This document shows positions 40,882-49,411 of a stretch of 64,000 bases of DNA, piece after piece; position 1 is the stretch's first letter, and each line of letters starts with the position of its first letter. The notes under the pieces were generated by a model, which made no database searches, was not told where the DNA came from, and saw only the letters and a list, made by a program, of their open reading frames with translations. Position numbers and translations under genes: made by a program. The DNA is from Alphaproteobacteria bacterium (GTDB lineage Bacteria > Pseudomonadota > Alphaproteobacteria > Micropepsales > Micropepsaceae), in contig CANJBZ010000004.1 in NCBI GenBank assembly GCA_947473475.1, positions 95,409-159,408 on the forward strand, in the 5' to 3' direction.

Positions 40882-41556
40882 TCAGACGCCCGCTTCACTC
40901 GCAGAAAAACCGTCCCAGACCCAGGCTCTCAGCGGCCGAAAGCCTTCGAGACGACCCGCCTCGAAGATAAGCCGCTCTGCAATACGCCCCGGTTTGAGAG
41001 CTGCATGTACCACATTCTCCCGCTTGAGAGCCAAGCTCAATTCGGCCGACGAGAGATTGCCGATCACAAATGGCACGTGCGACTTGGATGTTGCCGCGGC
41101 TTGCAATTTCCGCCGCCCATCGGGCGCCGCTTCCGCCGCCTCTACGATAAGTGGGGGCGGTTTTGGGGCGCGCAAGGCCTTCTCCACCTGATCGAAGCCC
41201 AGAACCAGCTCCCCGGCGCGGCGGGCAAGCCCCACTAGGGCCAGCATCCGTTCCACAATCCGGCCTTCGGCTGTTTCGGCCAGGTCCGCTGCCGCTCGCG
41301 CCGGTCCTTTTGCGGCCTTGGCGAACAGGCTCTTGGCGGCCGCTTTGGCGATTGCAGCACGTTGGGCGGACACCCAGATGCCCCGGCCTGGAAGCTTCGC
41401 CTCCACATCGGGAACAACCATTCCGTCCGGAGATACCACGAAACGCAGCAGCCGTGCCTCGGGAAGCACCTGACCCGTCACAATGCAGCGGCGCTCCCGC
41501 CCGCCTGGGTCCGGCGCGGTTTCTGCATCGCTATGGTCGGCTTCGGCCAGTGTCAC
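40882..41556 (-). CDS. YlxR (DUF448) / L7Ae-like RNA-binding protein
   Basis: This 224-residue protein has an N-terminal YlxR domain (RERRCIVTGQVLPEARLLRFV, PGRGIWVSAQRAAI) and an L7Ae-like second half (ERMLALVGLARRAGELVLGFDQVEKAL). It probably binds RNA in translation or transcription complexes. YlxR proteins typically sit between nusA and infB, as here. The start overlaps the nusA stop by 4 bases. Confidence 0.9.
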   Translation of the reverse strand: MTLAEADHSDAETAPDPGGRERRCIVTGQVLPEARLLRFVVSPDGMVVPDVEAKLPGRGIWVSAQRAAIAKAAAKSLFAKAAKGPARAAADLAETAEGRIVERMLALVGLARRAGELVLGFDQVEKALRAPKPPPLIVEAAEAAPDGRRKLQAAATSKSHVPFVIGNLSSAELSLALKRENVVHAALKPGRIAERLIFEAGRLEGFRPLRAWVWDGFSASEAGV

Positions 41557-43154
41557 GCTTCTGTGGGCTCCTCAGTCTCAGGTTCCGGCTTCACCAGATC
41601 CTCTTCCTTGATCCAGCCGGCCTTAACGCGCGATTTCATGATGAGGTCGTTGACTTCGGCCGCGGCGAGATCGAACCCATCGAGCGCACCGGGCACGCGC
41701 ACGCGCTCATTGCCCTTGTTCTCGACGTAACCCAAAAGATCGTCGCTGGCGCATCCCGCGAAATCCTCAAGCGTCTTGATCCCGTTTTCGCCAAGCTTCA
41801 CGAGCATGGCCGGGGTAAGCCCCTCGATCACGGCCACTTCATCTTCGACGCCGAGCTCACGCCGCTTGGCGTCCAACTCGGCATTTTTCTGGTCGAGGAA
41901 CCCGATAGCGCGGTTTTGCAGCTCTTCGGCGGTTTCCTCGTCGAAACCCTCGATATCCGCCAGCTCGTGCAATTCGACAAAAGCGACGTCTTCGACCGTG
42001 GCGAAGCCTTCGGAAGCGAGCAATTGGGCGATGGTCTCGTCCACGTCGAGCGCTTCCATGAACAATTGCGTGCGCTCGGCAAATTCTTTCTGCCGGCGTT
42101 CGGATTCTTCCTGCTCCGTCAGAATATCAATCTGCCAACTGGTAAGCTGAGAGGCGAGCCGCACATTCTGTCCGCGGCGGCCGATGGCGAGCGACAGCTG
42201 ATCGTCGGGCACCACAACTTCGACGCGGCGCGTGTCTTCGTCCAGAACAACTTTGGAGACTTCCGCCGGCGCCAGCGCGTTGACGATAAAGGTGGCCGGA
42301 TCGCCATTCCACGGAATGATGTCAATGCGTTCGCCCTGCAGTTCCTGCACCACGGCCTGAACCCGTACGCCGCGCATACCCACGCAAGCGCCCACGGGAT
42401 CGATGGAGGAATCCTTCGAGATCACCGCGATTTTCGCGCGGCTGCCGGGATCGCGCGCGACAGCGCGAATTTCGATGATGCCGTCATAGATTTCCGGCAC
42501 TTCCTGCGCGAACAGGCGCGCCATGAATTGCGGATGCGTCCGGGAGAGGAAAATCTGCGGCCCGCGGGTTTCGCGGCGCACGTCGTAAATGTAAGCGCGA
42601 ATGCGATCGCCGTTGCGGAAGGATTCACGCGGGATCATTTCATCGCGGCGCACCACACCTTCGGCGCGTCCGAAATCCACCACCACGGAGCCGAATTCGA
42701 CGCGCTTGACCGTGCCGTGCACGATTTCGCCGATCCGATCCTTGTATTCGTCATATTGACGTTCGCGTTCGGCGTCGCGGACCTTCTGAACGATCACCTG
42801 TTTCGCCGCCTGGGTGGCGATGCGCGAAAATTCGATCGGCGGCAGCGTTTCGGCGATGATGTCGCCCACTTGCGCGGCAGGATTGCGGCGGCGTGCGTCG
42901 TTCATCGAAATCTCGATCTTGTCGTTCTCGACCTTCTCGACCACGTGCAGGTAGCGCGAAATATGTGTCTCGCCGGTCTTGGGATCGATTTCGACCCGGA
43001 TCTCGTTCTCCGCGCCATAACGCGACTTCGCGGCGCGCTGCATCGCTTCTTCCATGGCTTGGATGACCACGATTTTGTCGATGGATTTCTCGCGTGCAAC
43101 CGCGTCTGCGATCTGCAGCAGTTCAAGCCGGTTGGCGGCGACCCCAATTACCAT
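41553..43154 (-). CDS. nusA: Transcription termination/antitermination factor NusA
   Basis: NusA (533 residues) binds RNA polymerase and modulates pausing, termination and antitermination. The N-terminal domain is ELLQIADAVAREKSIDK; the S1 domain starts around GEIVHGTVKRVEFGSVVVDFG; the two KH domains include KIAVISKDSSIDPVGACVGMRG and QLSLAIGRRGQNVRLAS. Two acidic helical repeats and a Pro/Glu-rich tail close the protein. I place the start at the ATG at 43154 because AGGAG lies 7 bases upstream; the frame opens eight codons earlier. Confidence 0.97.
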   Translation of the reverse strand: MVIGVAANRLELLQIADAVAREKSIDKIVVIQAMEEAMQRAAKSRYGAENEIRVEIDPKTGETHISRYLHVVEKVENDKIEISMNDARRRNPAAQVGDIIAETLPPIEFSRIATQAAKQVIVQKVRDAERERQYDEYKDRIGEIVHGTVKRVEFGSVVVDFGRAEGVVRRDEMIPRESFRNGDRIRAYIYDVRRETRGPQIFLSRTHPQFMARLFAQEVPEIYDGIIEIRAVARDPGSRAKIAVISKDSSIDPVGACVGMRGVRVQAVVQELQGERIDIIPWNGDPATFIVNALAPAEVSKVVLDEDTRRVEVVVPDDQLSLAIGRRGQNVRLASQLTSWQIDILTEQEESERRQKEFAERTQLFMEALDVDETIAQLLASEGFATVEDVAFVELHELADIEGFDEETAEELQNRAIGFLDQKNAELDAKRRELGVEDEVAVIEGLTPAMLVKLGENGIKTLEDFAGCASDDLLGYVENKGNERVRVPGALDGFDLAAAEVNDLIMKSRVKAGWIKEEDLVKPEPETEEPTEA

Positions 43155-43202
43155 GTCTTCACTCCTTCGTTCCCGCACCTGTTCGGGCGGCCGTAGCTTG
43201 TA

Positions 43203-43724
43203 TCAGTGCGAAGCCGTGGTATCGCGGGCTTCTCGCGCTTTCAAACTTTCCTGAACCAGTTTGTCCGTCAAAATCAGCTTTGCGTCGGCGACGTCGGAGA
43301 ACGGCAAACGCACCCGCTCCGTGCCACGCTGGCTGTTTACGTCCACCACCACATCGCGCCCTTCGAGGCCGATAATCAGCCCCTTGAAGCGGCGGCGGCC
43401 ATCCACGCCTTGCGTCAATTCGATACGCGCTTCATGTCCGGCAAAGCGGGTGAAATCGGCCTCACTCGTCAGAGGGCGGTCGATGCCGGGAGACGACACT
43501 TCCAGCGTATATTCCTCGGCGATCGGATCGGCGGCTTCCAGCACATCGGAGATCGCGCGCGATAGAGCGGCGCAGTCCTCGACATCCATTTGACCGTCGG
43601 GACGTTCGGCCATCACCTGCAGTGTCTTGGACTTGCTGCCCGTCAGCCGCAGACGCACGAGTCTGTAGCCTGCCGCTTCCACGGCGGGGGCGATCAGCGC
43701 ATCCAGAGAATTGTGACCCGTCAC
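43203..43724 (-). CDS. rimP: Ribosome maturation factor RimP
   Basis: RimP (173 residues) helps assemble the 30S subunit. Features are LIAPAVEAAGYRLVRLRL, DVEDCAALSRAISDVLEAADPI and LEVSSPGIDRPLTSEADF. I place the start at a GTG (43724) with AGGA 7 bases upstream; the frame reaches a TTG at 43754. It is the first gene of the operon that runs to pnp. A 7-bp hairpin (ACAACAG/CTGTTGT, 43804-43821) lies in its upstream region. Confidence 0.93.
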   Translation of the reverse strand: MTGHNSLDALIAPAVEAAGYRLVRLRLTGSKSKTLQVMAERPDGQMDVEDCAALSRAISDVLEAADPIAEEYTLEVSSPGIDRPLTSEADFTRFAGHEARIELTQGVDGRRRFKGLIIGLEGRDVVVDVNSQRGTERVRLPFSDVADAKLILTDKLVQESLKAREARDTTASH

Positions 43725-43962
43725 GTCAATTCCTGCACCAACTGGCCGGGCCAACCCGGCTATTACATAAGCTTTCCCGCCGCGGCGGTCTTACAACCGC
43801 CACACAACAGTTTTCTGTTGTCAGGAATGGCGCGTGTCTACGCGCTGCGGCTTGCGATTACAAGGGCTGGCCTGCAGATAGAGGCCGTTAACGCATGCGC
43901 GGCTTTTCCATCATGCGACGGCACGATCTGCCGTTAAGCTGGCGCGATACACGGAAATTCTG

Positions 43963-44736
43963 ATGGATTCAGTGCCCCTTACTCCCGCGCCGGAAACAGT
44001 GGCGAGCGCCAACAATGCAGCCTCACGATGGGGCTTCTGGGCCACCATCGGCTGGAGCGTGCCGCTTGCCGGAGTGATGATCCTTTCCCAGACTCTTGGC
44101 GCGTTCGGCTTTTTGAAGCTGTGGCCGTTGCTGTATCCAGGTGCGCCTATCCGGGTGGCGGACATTGGCTCCAACGGCGCGGTTCTGGCCTTCTCGCTCG
44201 CCGTTTCCGCGCCGATTGTGCTGGCGGCGGTGGCGCTGGTCGTCCGGTTTTCGGGCGTCCCGCTTCGCGATTATCTGGCATTGAAATGGCCAAGCTGGGG
44301 ACAATTGGGGTTTGGGCTGGGCGTGCTGGCCGTGACGCTTTTCCTCTCCGGAATTGCGGCCGGGCTGACCGGCCAAGAGACCCCGGACTTCATCGGCGAC
44401 ACGTTCAGCAGCGCACGCGAGGCAGGCTTGCTTCCCCTGCTCGTATTCTCGTTTGTGTTTCTAGCGCCTCTGCAAGAAGAGGTGCTGTTTCGCGGGTTTC
44501 TGTATCGCGGATTTGCACAGGCCTTAGGGGCGGGACCTGCGATTGCCCTGCTTTCGGCGCTGTGGGCCATAATCCATCTGCAATATCAGTGGTTCTTCAT
44601 CGTGGAGATTTTCGCGCTGGGCCTGGCGTTCGGCTGGCTTCGCGCCAAGACCGGCTCGCTGCTTCTGACGCTCATTCTCCACGCCACGGTAAACGGCATG
44701 GCGATTTTGGAAGCGTTCCTGGTCAGCGCCGGATAA
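43963..44736 (+). CDS. CPBP-family intramembrane metalloprotease
   Basis: This 257-residue membrane protein has about seven hydrophobic helices. It shows the CPBP (CAAX protease/Abi) motifs: Glu172-Glu173 and Arg177 in QEEVLFRGFLYRGF, and His205 in SALWAIIHLQ. The family includes prenyl-protein proteases and bacterial immunity or scaffolding proteins. The substrate is unknown. It is divergent from rimP and overlaps trmB tail to tail by 14 bases. Confidence 0.85.
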   Translation: MDSVPLTPAPETVASANNAASRWGFWATIGWSVPLAGVMILSQTLGAFGFLKLWPLLYPGAPIRVADIGSNGAVLAFSLAVSAPIVLAAVALVVRFSGVPLRDYLALKWPSWGQLGFGLGVLAVTLFLSGIAAGLTGQETPDFIGDTFSSAREAGLLPLLVFSFVFLAPLQEEVLFRGFLYRGFAQALGAGPAIALLSALWAIIHLQYQWFFIVEIFALGLAFGWLRAKTGSLLLTLILHATVNGMAILEAFLVSAG

Positions 44737-45448
44737 ACCGCAAATAGGTGCAGGGACGGCCAACGGCGATGGCCTTGCCCTCATAGCGCGTGGGCGGCCA
44801 ATCCGCCGGGCGCGTATTCCAATCGTTTGCGGATCGGGCGAGCCACGAAAAGCTCGCATGCGCCGAGAGCCGCTCCAGCGTCCAGAGCAGATAGCTGTGG
44901 TCGTCCGTGCCGAAGCGAAATTCCGCCCCCTGGCGCATCACACGCGCCAATTGATCGAGCATCTCCATCTGCACAAAGCGCCGTTTGTGGTGGCGGGTTT
45001 TCGGCCAGGGATCCGGAAACAACAGGAAGACGCGCGAAAGGCAGGCGTCGGGAAGGGCGGCGATCACATCGCGGGCGTCTTCTGCGTAGAGGCGGATGTT
45101 CTGGAGCGGTGGATAGACCGCCCCCTCACCCTCACCCTCACCCCCTGGGGGGGAGAGGGTGTCTAGGTGGGAGAGGAGTTTGGCCATACCTGACACATAG
45201 GGTTCGACGCCGATCATTCCGATGTGGGGATAGTTTTGTGCCTGCCAGAGCAGGTGCTCCCCTGCGCCAAATCCGATCTCAAGCCACGCCTCGGTGACGT
45301 TCTCGAAATACGCCGTTGGCGCCCGGCCCGCCTGCGGCAGCAGCGCCAATTCGGGCAGGAGCGTCTGCATCAACTCCTTTTGACGCGCGCTTAAGGGCTG
45401 CCCTTTACGGCGCCCGAACAATTTCTTGGCCTGGACTGGGTGATTCAT
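44723..45448 (-). CDS. trmB: tRNA (guanine-N7-)-methyltransferase
   Basis: TrmB (241 residues) methylates G46 in the variable loop of tRNAs using S-adenosylmethionine. The SAM-binding motif is WLEIGFGAGEHLLWQA, and RVFLLFPDPWPKTRHHKRRFVQ is the diagnostic motif with the catalytic Asp. Between them a low-complexity insertion, PPGGEGEGEGA, is encoded at about 45121-45160, in a loop where most TrmB proteins are shorter. metK, the source of the methyl donor, is the next gene upstream on the same strand. Confidence 0.94.
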   Translation of the reverse strand: MNHPVQAKKLFGRRKGQPLSARQKELMQTLLPELALLPQAGRAPTAYFENVTEAWLEIGFGAGEHLLWQAQNYPHIGMIGVEPYVSGMAKLLSHLDTLSPPGGEGEGEGAVYPPLQNIRLYAEDARDVIAALPDACLSRVFLLFPDPWPKTRHHKRRFVQMEMLDQLARVMRQGAEFRFGTDDHSYLLWTLERLSAHASFSWLARSANDWNTRPADWPPTRYEGKAIAVGRPCTYLRFIRR

Positions 45449-45529
45449 GGCGCGTGAGGCATAGACGCTATGCCCAGGAGGTCAACCCTGCAGCTGCCCT
45501 TTTTGCCGGGCCGCCGCGCTTTGTCCGGG

Positions 45530-45613
45530 GAGGATAACAGCTTGGCCATAGGCATTTGAATGAGGCCAAGCATGTACCTACCCGCAGCCAGCTGACCGCA
45601 GGTAGGTGTTTTT
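45530..45613 (+). ncRNA. Candidate small RNA with terminator between trmB and metK
   Basis: Two stems and a T-run lie on the plus strand between two minus-strand genes. The first stem is GCTTGGCC/GGCCAAGC (45540-45547 with 45564-45571). The second is ACCTACC/GGTAGGT (45576-45582 with 45601-45607) followed by GTTTTT. No plus-strand gene lies upstream, so a short transcript ending here is plausible. I see no convincing promoter and do not recognise the RNA. Confidence 0.3.
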
Positions 45614-45653
45614 GCGCTTGCCCTATCGACGTACAGGGCTGGCGGCCGTGCGG

Positions 45654-46844
45654 TTAGAACGCGGCCTTGAGCTGATCGGCGAGATCGGTCTTTTCCCAGG
45701 AAAATCCGCCCTCCGCGTCCGGGATCCGGCCAAAATGGCCATAGGCCGAGGTGCGCGCGTAGATCGGGCGGTTCAGGCCGAGGCGCTCGCGGATACCGCG
45801 GGGCTTCAGACTGACCAGCTCGGGGAGGATCTTTTCGAGTTTGTCCGGGCTGACCTTGCCGGTGTCGTGCAGATCGACATAGAGCGACAAGGGATCGGAT
45901 ACGCCGATGGCGTAAGCGATCTGAATGGTGCAGCGGTCGGCAAGACCAGCCGCGACGACATTCTTCGCCAGATAGCGCGCCGCATAAGCCGCCGAGCGGT
46001 CCACCTTCGTGGGGTCCTTGCCGGAGAACGCGCCGCCGCCATGCGGGGCCGCGCCGCCGTATGTATCGACGATGATCTTGCGCCCGGTCAGGCCGCAGTC
46101 GCCGTCGGGACCACCGACCACAAAAGCGCCCGTCGGATTGACGTGCCAGACGGTGTTCGCCGTGATCCAGCCTTGCGGAAGCGCCTGCCGGACATACGGC
46201 TCGATGATGTCGCGTACTTGCGCGGAATCCAGACCCTCATCCAAATGCTGGGTCGAAACCACGATCTGCGGAACTTCGACGGGCTTGCCGTTTTCGTAGC
46301 GAACCGTGACCTGGGATTTGGCATCCGGTCCAAGCTGCGGCGCCCGGCCCGATTTGCGGGCATCGGCCATCAGCTTGAGAATCGCGTGGCTGTAATGTAG
46401 CGGCGCCGGCATCAGGCTGTCGGTTTCGCGGCAGGCATAGCCGAACATGATGCCCTGGTCGCCCGCGCCTTCGTCCTTGTTGTCCTTGGCATCGACGCCC
46501 TGGGCGATGTGCGGTGACTGCGCGTGCAGCAGCACTTCGATGTTGGCGTGCTTCCAATGGAAACCGTCCTGCTCATAGCCGATGTCGCGGATCGCCTGGC
46601 GAGCCTTCTCAATCAGCATGTCCGGGGTAATCTCTTTGGGGCCGCGCGTCTCACCAGCAATGATGACGCGATTGGTTGTGGCCAGCGTTTCGCAGGCGAC
46701 TCGCAGATCGCTCGGGTTCCAGCCGTGCTTCGGACCCAGGCCGAAATAGGTATCGACGACCTCATCCGAAATCCGGTCACAAACCTTGTCCGGGTGACCT
46801 TCCGAAACCGATTCGCTGGTGAACAAATAGCTGGAACGCTGCAT
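45654..46844 (-). CDS. metK: S-adenosylmethionine synthetase
   Basis: MetK (396 residues) makes SAM from methionine and ATP. Signatures are [20 protein letters not shown] near the N-terminus, [15 protein letters not shown] in the middle and [19 protein letters not shown], with the ATP-binding [11 protein letters not shown] next to it. It is full length. The start has GAGGG about 7 bases upstream. A leader with pseudoknot potential lies at 46868-46918. Confidence 0.98.
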   Translation of the reverse strand: MQRSSYLFTSESVSEGHPDKVCDRISDEVVDTYFGLGPKHGWNPSDLRVACETLATTNRVIIAGETRGPKEITPDMLIEKARQAIRDIGYEQDGFHWKHANIEVLLHAQSPHIAQGVDAKDNKDEGAGDQGIMFGYACRETDSLMPAPLHYSHAILKLMADARKSGRAPQLGPDAKSQVTVRYENGKPVEVPQIVVSTQHLDEGLDSAQVRDIIEPYVRQALPQGWITANTVWHVNPTGAFVVGGPDGDCGLTGRKIIVDTYGGAAPHGGGAFSGKDPTKVDRSAAYAARYLAKNVVAAGLADRCTIQIAYAIGVSDPLSLYVDLHDTGKVSPDKLEKILPELVSLKPRGIRERLGLNRPIYARTSAYGHFGRIPDAEGGFSWEKTDLADQLKAAF

Positions 46845-46867
46845 TGCCGACCCTCATTGCACGTAAG

Positions 46868-46918
46868 GCGGGGTTTCTTACAGGGAATCCCGCAAGGGTC
46901 AATGTATTCTCCTGTAAG
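46868..46918 (-). promoter_or_regulatory. Pseudoknot-capable leader or operator upstream of metK
   Basis: On the minus strand, CTTACAGG (46918-46911) can pair with CCTGTAAG (46884-46877), an 8-bp stem. GCGGG (46893-46889) can pair with CCCGC (46872-46868). The order is S1a, S2a, S1b, S2b, which is an H-type pseudoknot with loops of 17, 4 and 4 bases. The same DNA also contains a possible promoter (TTGACC at 46902-46897, TAAGAA at 46880-46875), so the inverted repeat could instead be a repressor site. I found no match to the SAM-II or SAM/SAH consensus as I remember them. Confidence 0.4.
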
Positions 46919-47007
46919 GGTAAATATCAAAATTGGAGCACACCCGGCAGACGAATGGCGCGGAACCTCGTACAACCACTCCTCGCATTCCTTAACCCGC
47001 AAGTCCC

Positions 47008-48138
47008 ATGAGCAAGCGTGTCTTCCTGCCGGGCGATCCGGTCCCCTGGTTTGTGTGCCGGTCGACGAACAATCCGGCGTTCCATTTCGACACGGCGGCG
47101 GGGCGCTATCTGGTGCTCAGCTTTTTCGGCTCGGCCGCGATTCCAAAGAATGCGGGAATTCTCGCCAACGTCTGCACCAAGCTGCGGGCGTTCTTCAACG
47201 ATGAGAACATCGCGTTCTTCGGGATCAGCATCGACCCGGCCGACGAGAGCGAGGTCCGGTTGCGGCAAATGGAGCCGGGCATCCGGTACTTCTGGGATTT
47301 CGACGGGGCCGTCAGCGCGCTGTACGGGGCGGTCGATGCCGAAGGGGTGACGCCCGGCGGCGAGACCTCCTACCGCTCCTTTACGTTGGTGGTCGATCCA
47401 CTGATGCGGGTGGTCGCCAATATTCCAATGACCGATGCCGCCAAGCACGACGAGATTCTTGCCGCCGTACTGGCCGCCATCCCGGCGGTAGCAGACCTGC
47501 CCTCGCACGCGCCGATTCTGATTCTGCCCAATGTGTTCGAACGCAGCTTCTGCCGCCGGTTGATGGAGCTGTACAACAACCAAGGCGGGTCCGAATCCGG
47601 CTTCATGCGCGAACAGGCCGGGAACACGGTTGGCGTGATGGATTACGGGTTTAAGCGCCGCAAGGATTTCCGCTTCGACGATGCTGCTGAATATGACGAG
47701 CTCCGTGCTCAGGTGCGGGCGCGCATCAACCGTCGGCTGATCCCGGAGGTGCAGAAGGCCTTTCAGTTCAAAGCCACGCGGATCGAGCGTTATGTCGTGT
47801 CCTGTTACGAAGGCGAGCTGGGCGGCTTCTTTCGGGCGCATCGCGACAACACAACCAAAGGCACGGCGCACCGCATGTTCGCCTGCACGTTCAATTTGAA
47901 CGAAGAAGAGTTTGAAGGCGGCGATCTGCGTTTCCCGGAATTCGGCCGCAAGACCTATCGCGCCCCAACGGGGGGCGTGGTGGTCTTTTCCTGCTCTGCG
48001 CTGCATGAGGCGCTGCCGGTGACCAAGGGCCGGCGCTATGCGTTCCTGCCGTTTCTATACGACGACGCCGCCGCGCAAATCCGCGCGGAGAACCAGAAAT
48101 TTCTGACCGGCGAAGTTATCGATAAGACGGCGGGGTAA
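47008..48138 (+). CDS. Peroxiredoxin-like domain fused to 2OG-Fe(II) oxygenase
   Basis: This 376-residue protein has two parts. Residues 1-160 resemble the redoxin/AhpC-TSA fold (PGDPVPWFVCRS, LVLSFFGSAAIPKNAG, IAFFGISIDPADESE, FWDFDGAVSALYG, TLVVDPLMRVV). Position 40-50 lacks the peroxidatic Cys of the usual P-x3-T-x2-C site. Residues 165-365 form a prolyl-4-hydroxylase-type oxygenase with His278-x-Asp280 (RAHRDN), His333 (ALHEALPV) and Arg343 (KGRRYAF). The second domain should be an active iron and 2-oxoglutarate enzyme, substrate unknown. It is divergent from metK. Confidence 0.83.
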   Translation: MSKRVFLPGDPVPWFVCRSTNNPAFHFDTAAGRYLVLSFFGSAAIPKNAGILANVCTKLRAFFNDENIAFFGISIDPADESEVRLRQMEPGIRYFWDFDGAVSALYGAVDAEGVTPGGETSYRSFTLVVDPLMRVVANIPMTDAAKHDEILAAVLAAIPAVADLPSHAPILILPNVFERSFCRRLMELYNNQGGSESGFMREQAGNTVGVMDYGFKRRKDFRFDDAAEYDELRAQVRARINRRLIPEVQKAFQFKATRIERYVVSCYEGELGGFFRAHRDNTTKGTAHRMFACTFNLNEEEFEGGDLRFPEFGRKTYRAPTGGVVVFSCSALHEALPVTKGRRYAFLPFLYDDAAAQIRAENQKFLTGEVIDKTAG

Positions 48139-48212
48139 GACCGATCATTCCTAAATTTGCGTGACGGTTCGCCCCCTCCCCCGCTGCGCAGCGCTCCGCA
48201 GGGGATGAAAAT

Positions 48213-48529
48213 TCACAGAATGAAACGGGAGAGGTCTTGGTCTTTGGCCAGGTCTTCGACGCGGGCGCGAACGTAAGCGCCATCGACAACCAGCTTTTCC
48301 TCGGGGCGATCCGTCGCGGTGAAGCTGATGTCGTCGAGCACACGCTCCATGATCGTTTGCAATCGTCTCGCGCCGATATTTTCGACGCGCGCGTTCACGT
48401 CGGCCGCGATTTGCGCGATCGCATCGATGCCGTCTTCGGTGAAATCCAGCGTGACGCTTTCGGTGCCCATCACCTGCCCGCCCTTGCGGACAGACAGAAT
48501 CGTGGTGCCGTGCCAAATGGTTCGCTCAT
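48213..48529 (-). pseudogene. hslV-hslU deletion remnant
   Basis: The frame joins the N-terminus of HslV to the C-terminus of Hsl[16 protein letters not shown] (48515-48471) is the HslV start including the proteolytic Thr region. [18 protein letters not shown] (from 48470) matches HslU near its C-terminal domain and runs to the authentic DLSRFIL end at 48213. Most of HslV and the whole HslU ATPase domain are missing. The likely ancestral hslV start codon (48529) is out of frame by 14 bases, so the fusion would be poorly translated. Divergent hisB next to it is the common alphaproteobacterial order hisB-hslV-hslU. Confidence 0.85.
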
Positions 48530-48711
48530 GAACGCTCCGAGCCCTCGCACAAGACAGTGCATGTAGGAACCGGCATCGCAAAAGGCAATCGCGGGCCGCA
48601 AAGGCCCCCGTTAACCGGCCCCGCCATAGGCTTGTTCCACCCTGGGAAAAGCTTCGACGGCCCCCCTGGGCTAGGATATAGCTGCGGAATCATTCTTAGA
48701 AGATCGAGCCG

Positions 48712-49311
48712 ATGCGCACTGCCACAATCGAACGCAAAACCCGCGAAACGGAGATTCTCGCATCCGTCGATCTCGACGGAGCGGGCCTCTACGATATCGA
48801 TACGGGGATCGGTTTTCTCGATCACATGCTCGAAAGCTTTTCGCGGCATTCGTCGATCGATCTGAAAGTGCGCGCGCAAGGCGATCTGCACGTCGATTAT
48901 CACCATACGACGGAAGACACGGCCATCGTCATCGGGCAGGCGATCAAACGCGCGCTCGGCGATCTGGCGGGCATCCGCCGCTTCGGTTCTATTCTGATGC
49001 CGATGGATGAGACGCTGACGCGGGTCGCCATCGACGTTTCCAACCGGCCCTATCTGATCTGGAAGGTGCAGTTCTCACGCCCGAAGATCGGCGAGATGGA
49101 CACCGAATTGTTCCGCGAATGGTTTCAGGCGCTGGCGCAGAATGCGGGCATCTGCCTGCATGTGGAAAATCTCTACGGCGAGAACAACCACCACATCATC
49201 GAGACCTGCTTCAAAGGAACGGCGCGCGCCTTACGTCAGGCCATCGAGATGGACGAACGCATGGAAGGCGTCATTCCCTCGACCAAGGACAGCCTATCCG
49301 AGGGCCAATAG
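48712..49311 (+). CDS. hisB: Imidazoleglycerol-phosphate dehydratase
   Basis: HisB (199 residues, monofunctional form) dehydrates imidazole glycerol phosphate in histidine biosynthesis. Metal-binding motifs are [26 protein letters not shown] and [12 protein letters not shown]. It stands alone; hisH, hisA and hisF, which usually follow, are not here. A divergent hslVU remnant is upstream and an amino-acid permease downstream. Confidence 0.97.
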   Translation: MRTATIERKTRETEILASVDLDGAGLYDIDTGIGFLDHMLESFSRHSSIDLKVRAQGDLHVDYHHTTEDTAIVIGQAIKRALGDLAGIRRFGSILMPMDETLTRVAIDVSNRPYLIWKVQFSRPKIGEMDTELFREWFQALAQNAGICLHVENLYGENNHHIIETCFKGTARALRQAIEMDERMEGVIPSTKDSLSEGQ

Positions 49312-49411
49312 GCGGCGGTTTGAGCTCTGCTGACGGACGAGGAAAGAAAGCGGCTGCAATCCCGATCGGCCCCGTTCTACAGTGGCGGCTGAAGGTCTTG
49401 GCTGCCGCCCG

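Noticed and set aside
41151..43196. A 681-codon plus-strand open frame
   Set aside because: It is antisense to nusA and the YlxR gene; both real genes have clear domains, and this frame has none.
46868..46918. A known SAM riboswitch class upstream of metK
   Set aside because: The pairing order is similar to compact pseudoknots, but conserved SAM-II or SAM/SAH bases are not present, so I report it only as an unassigned structure.
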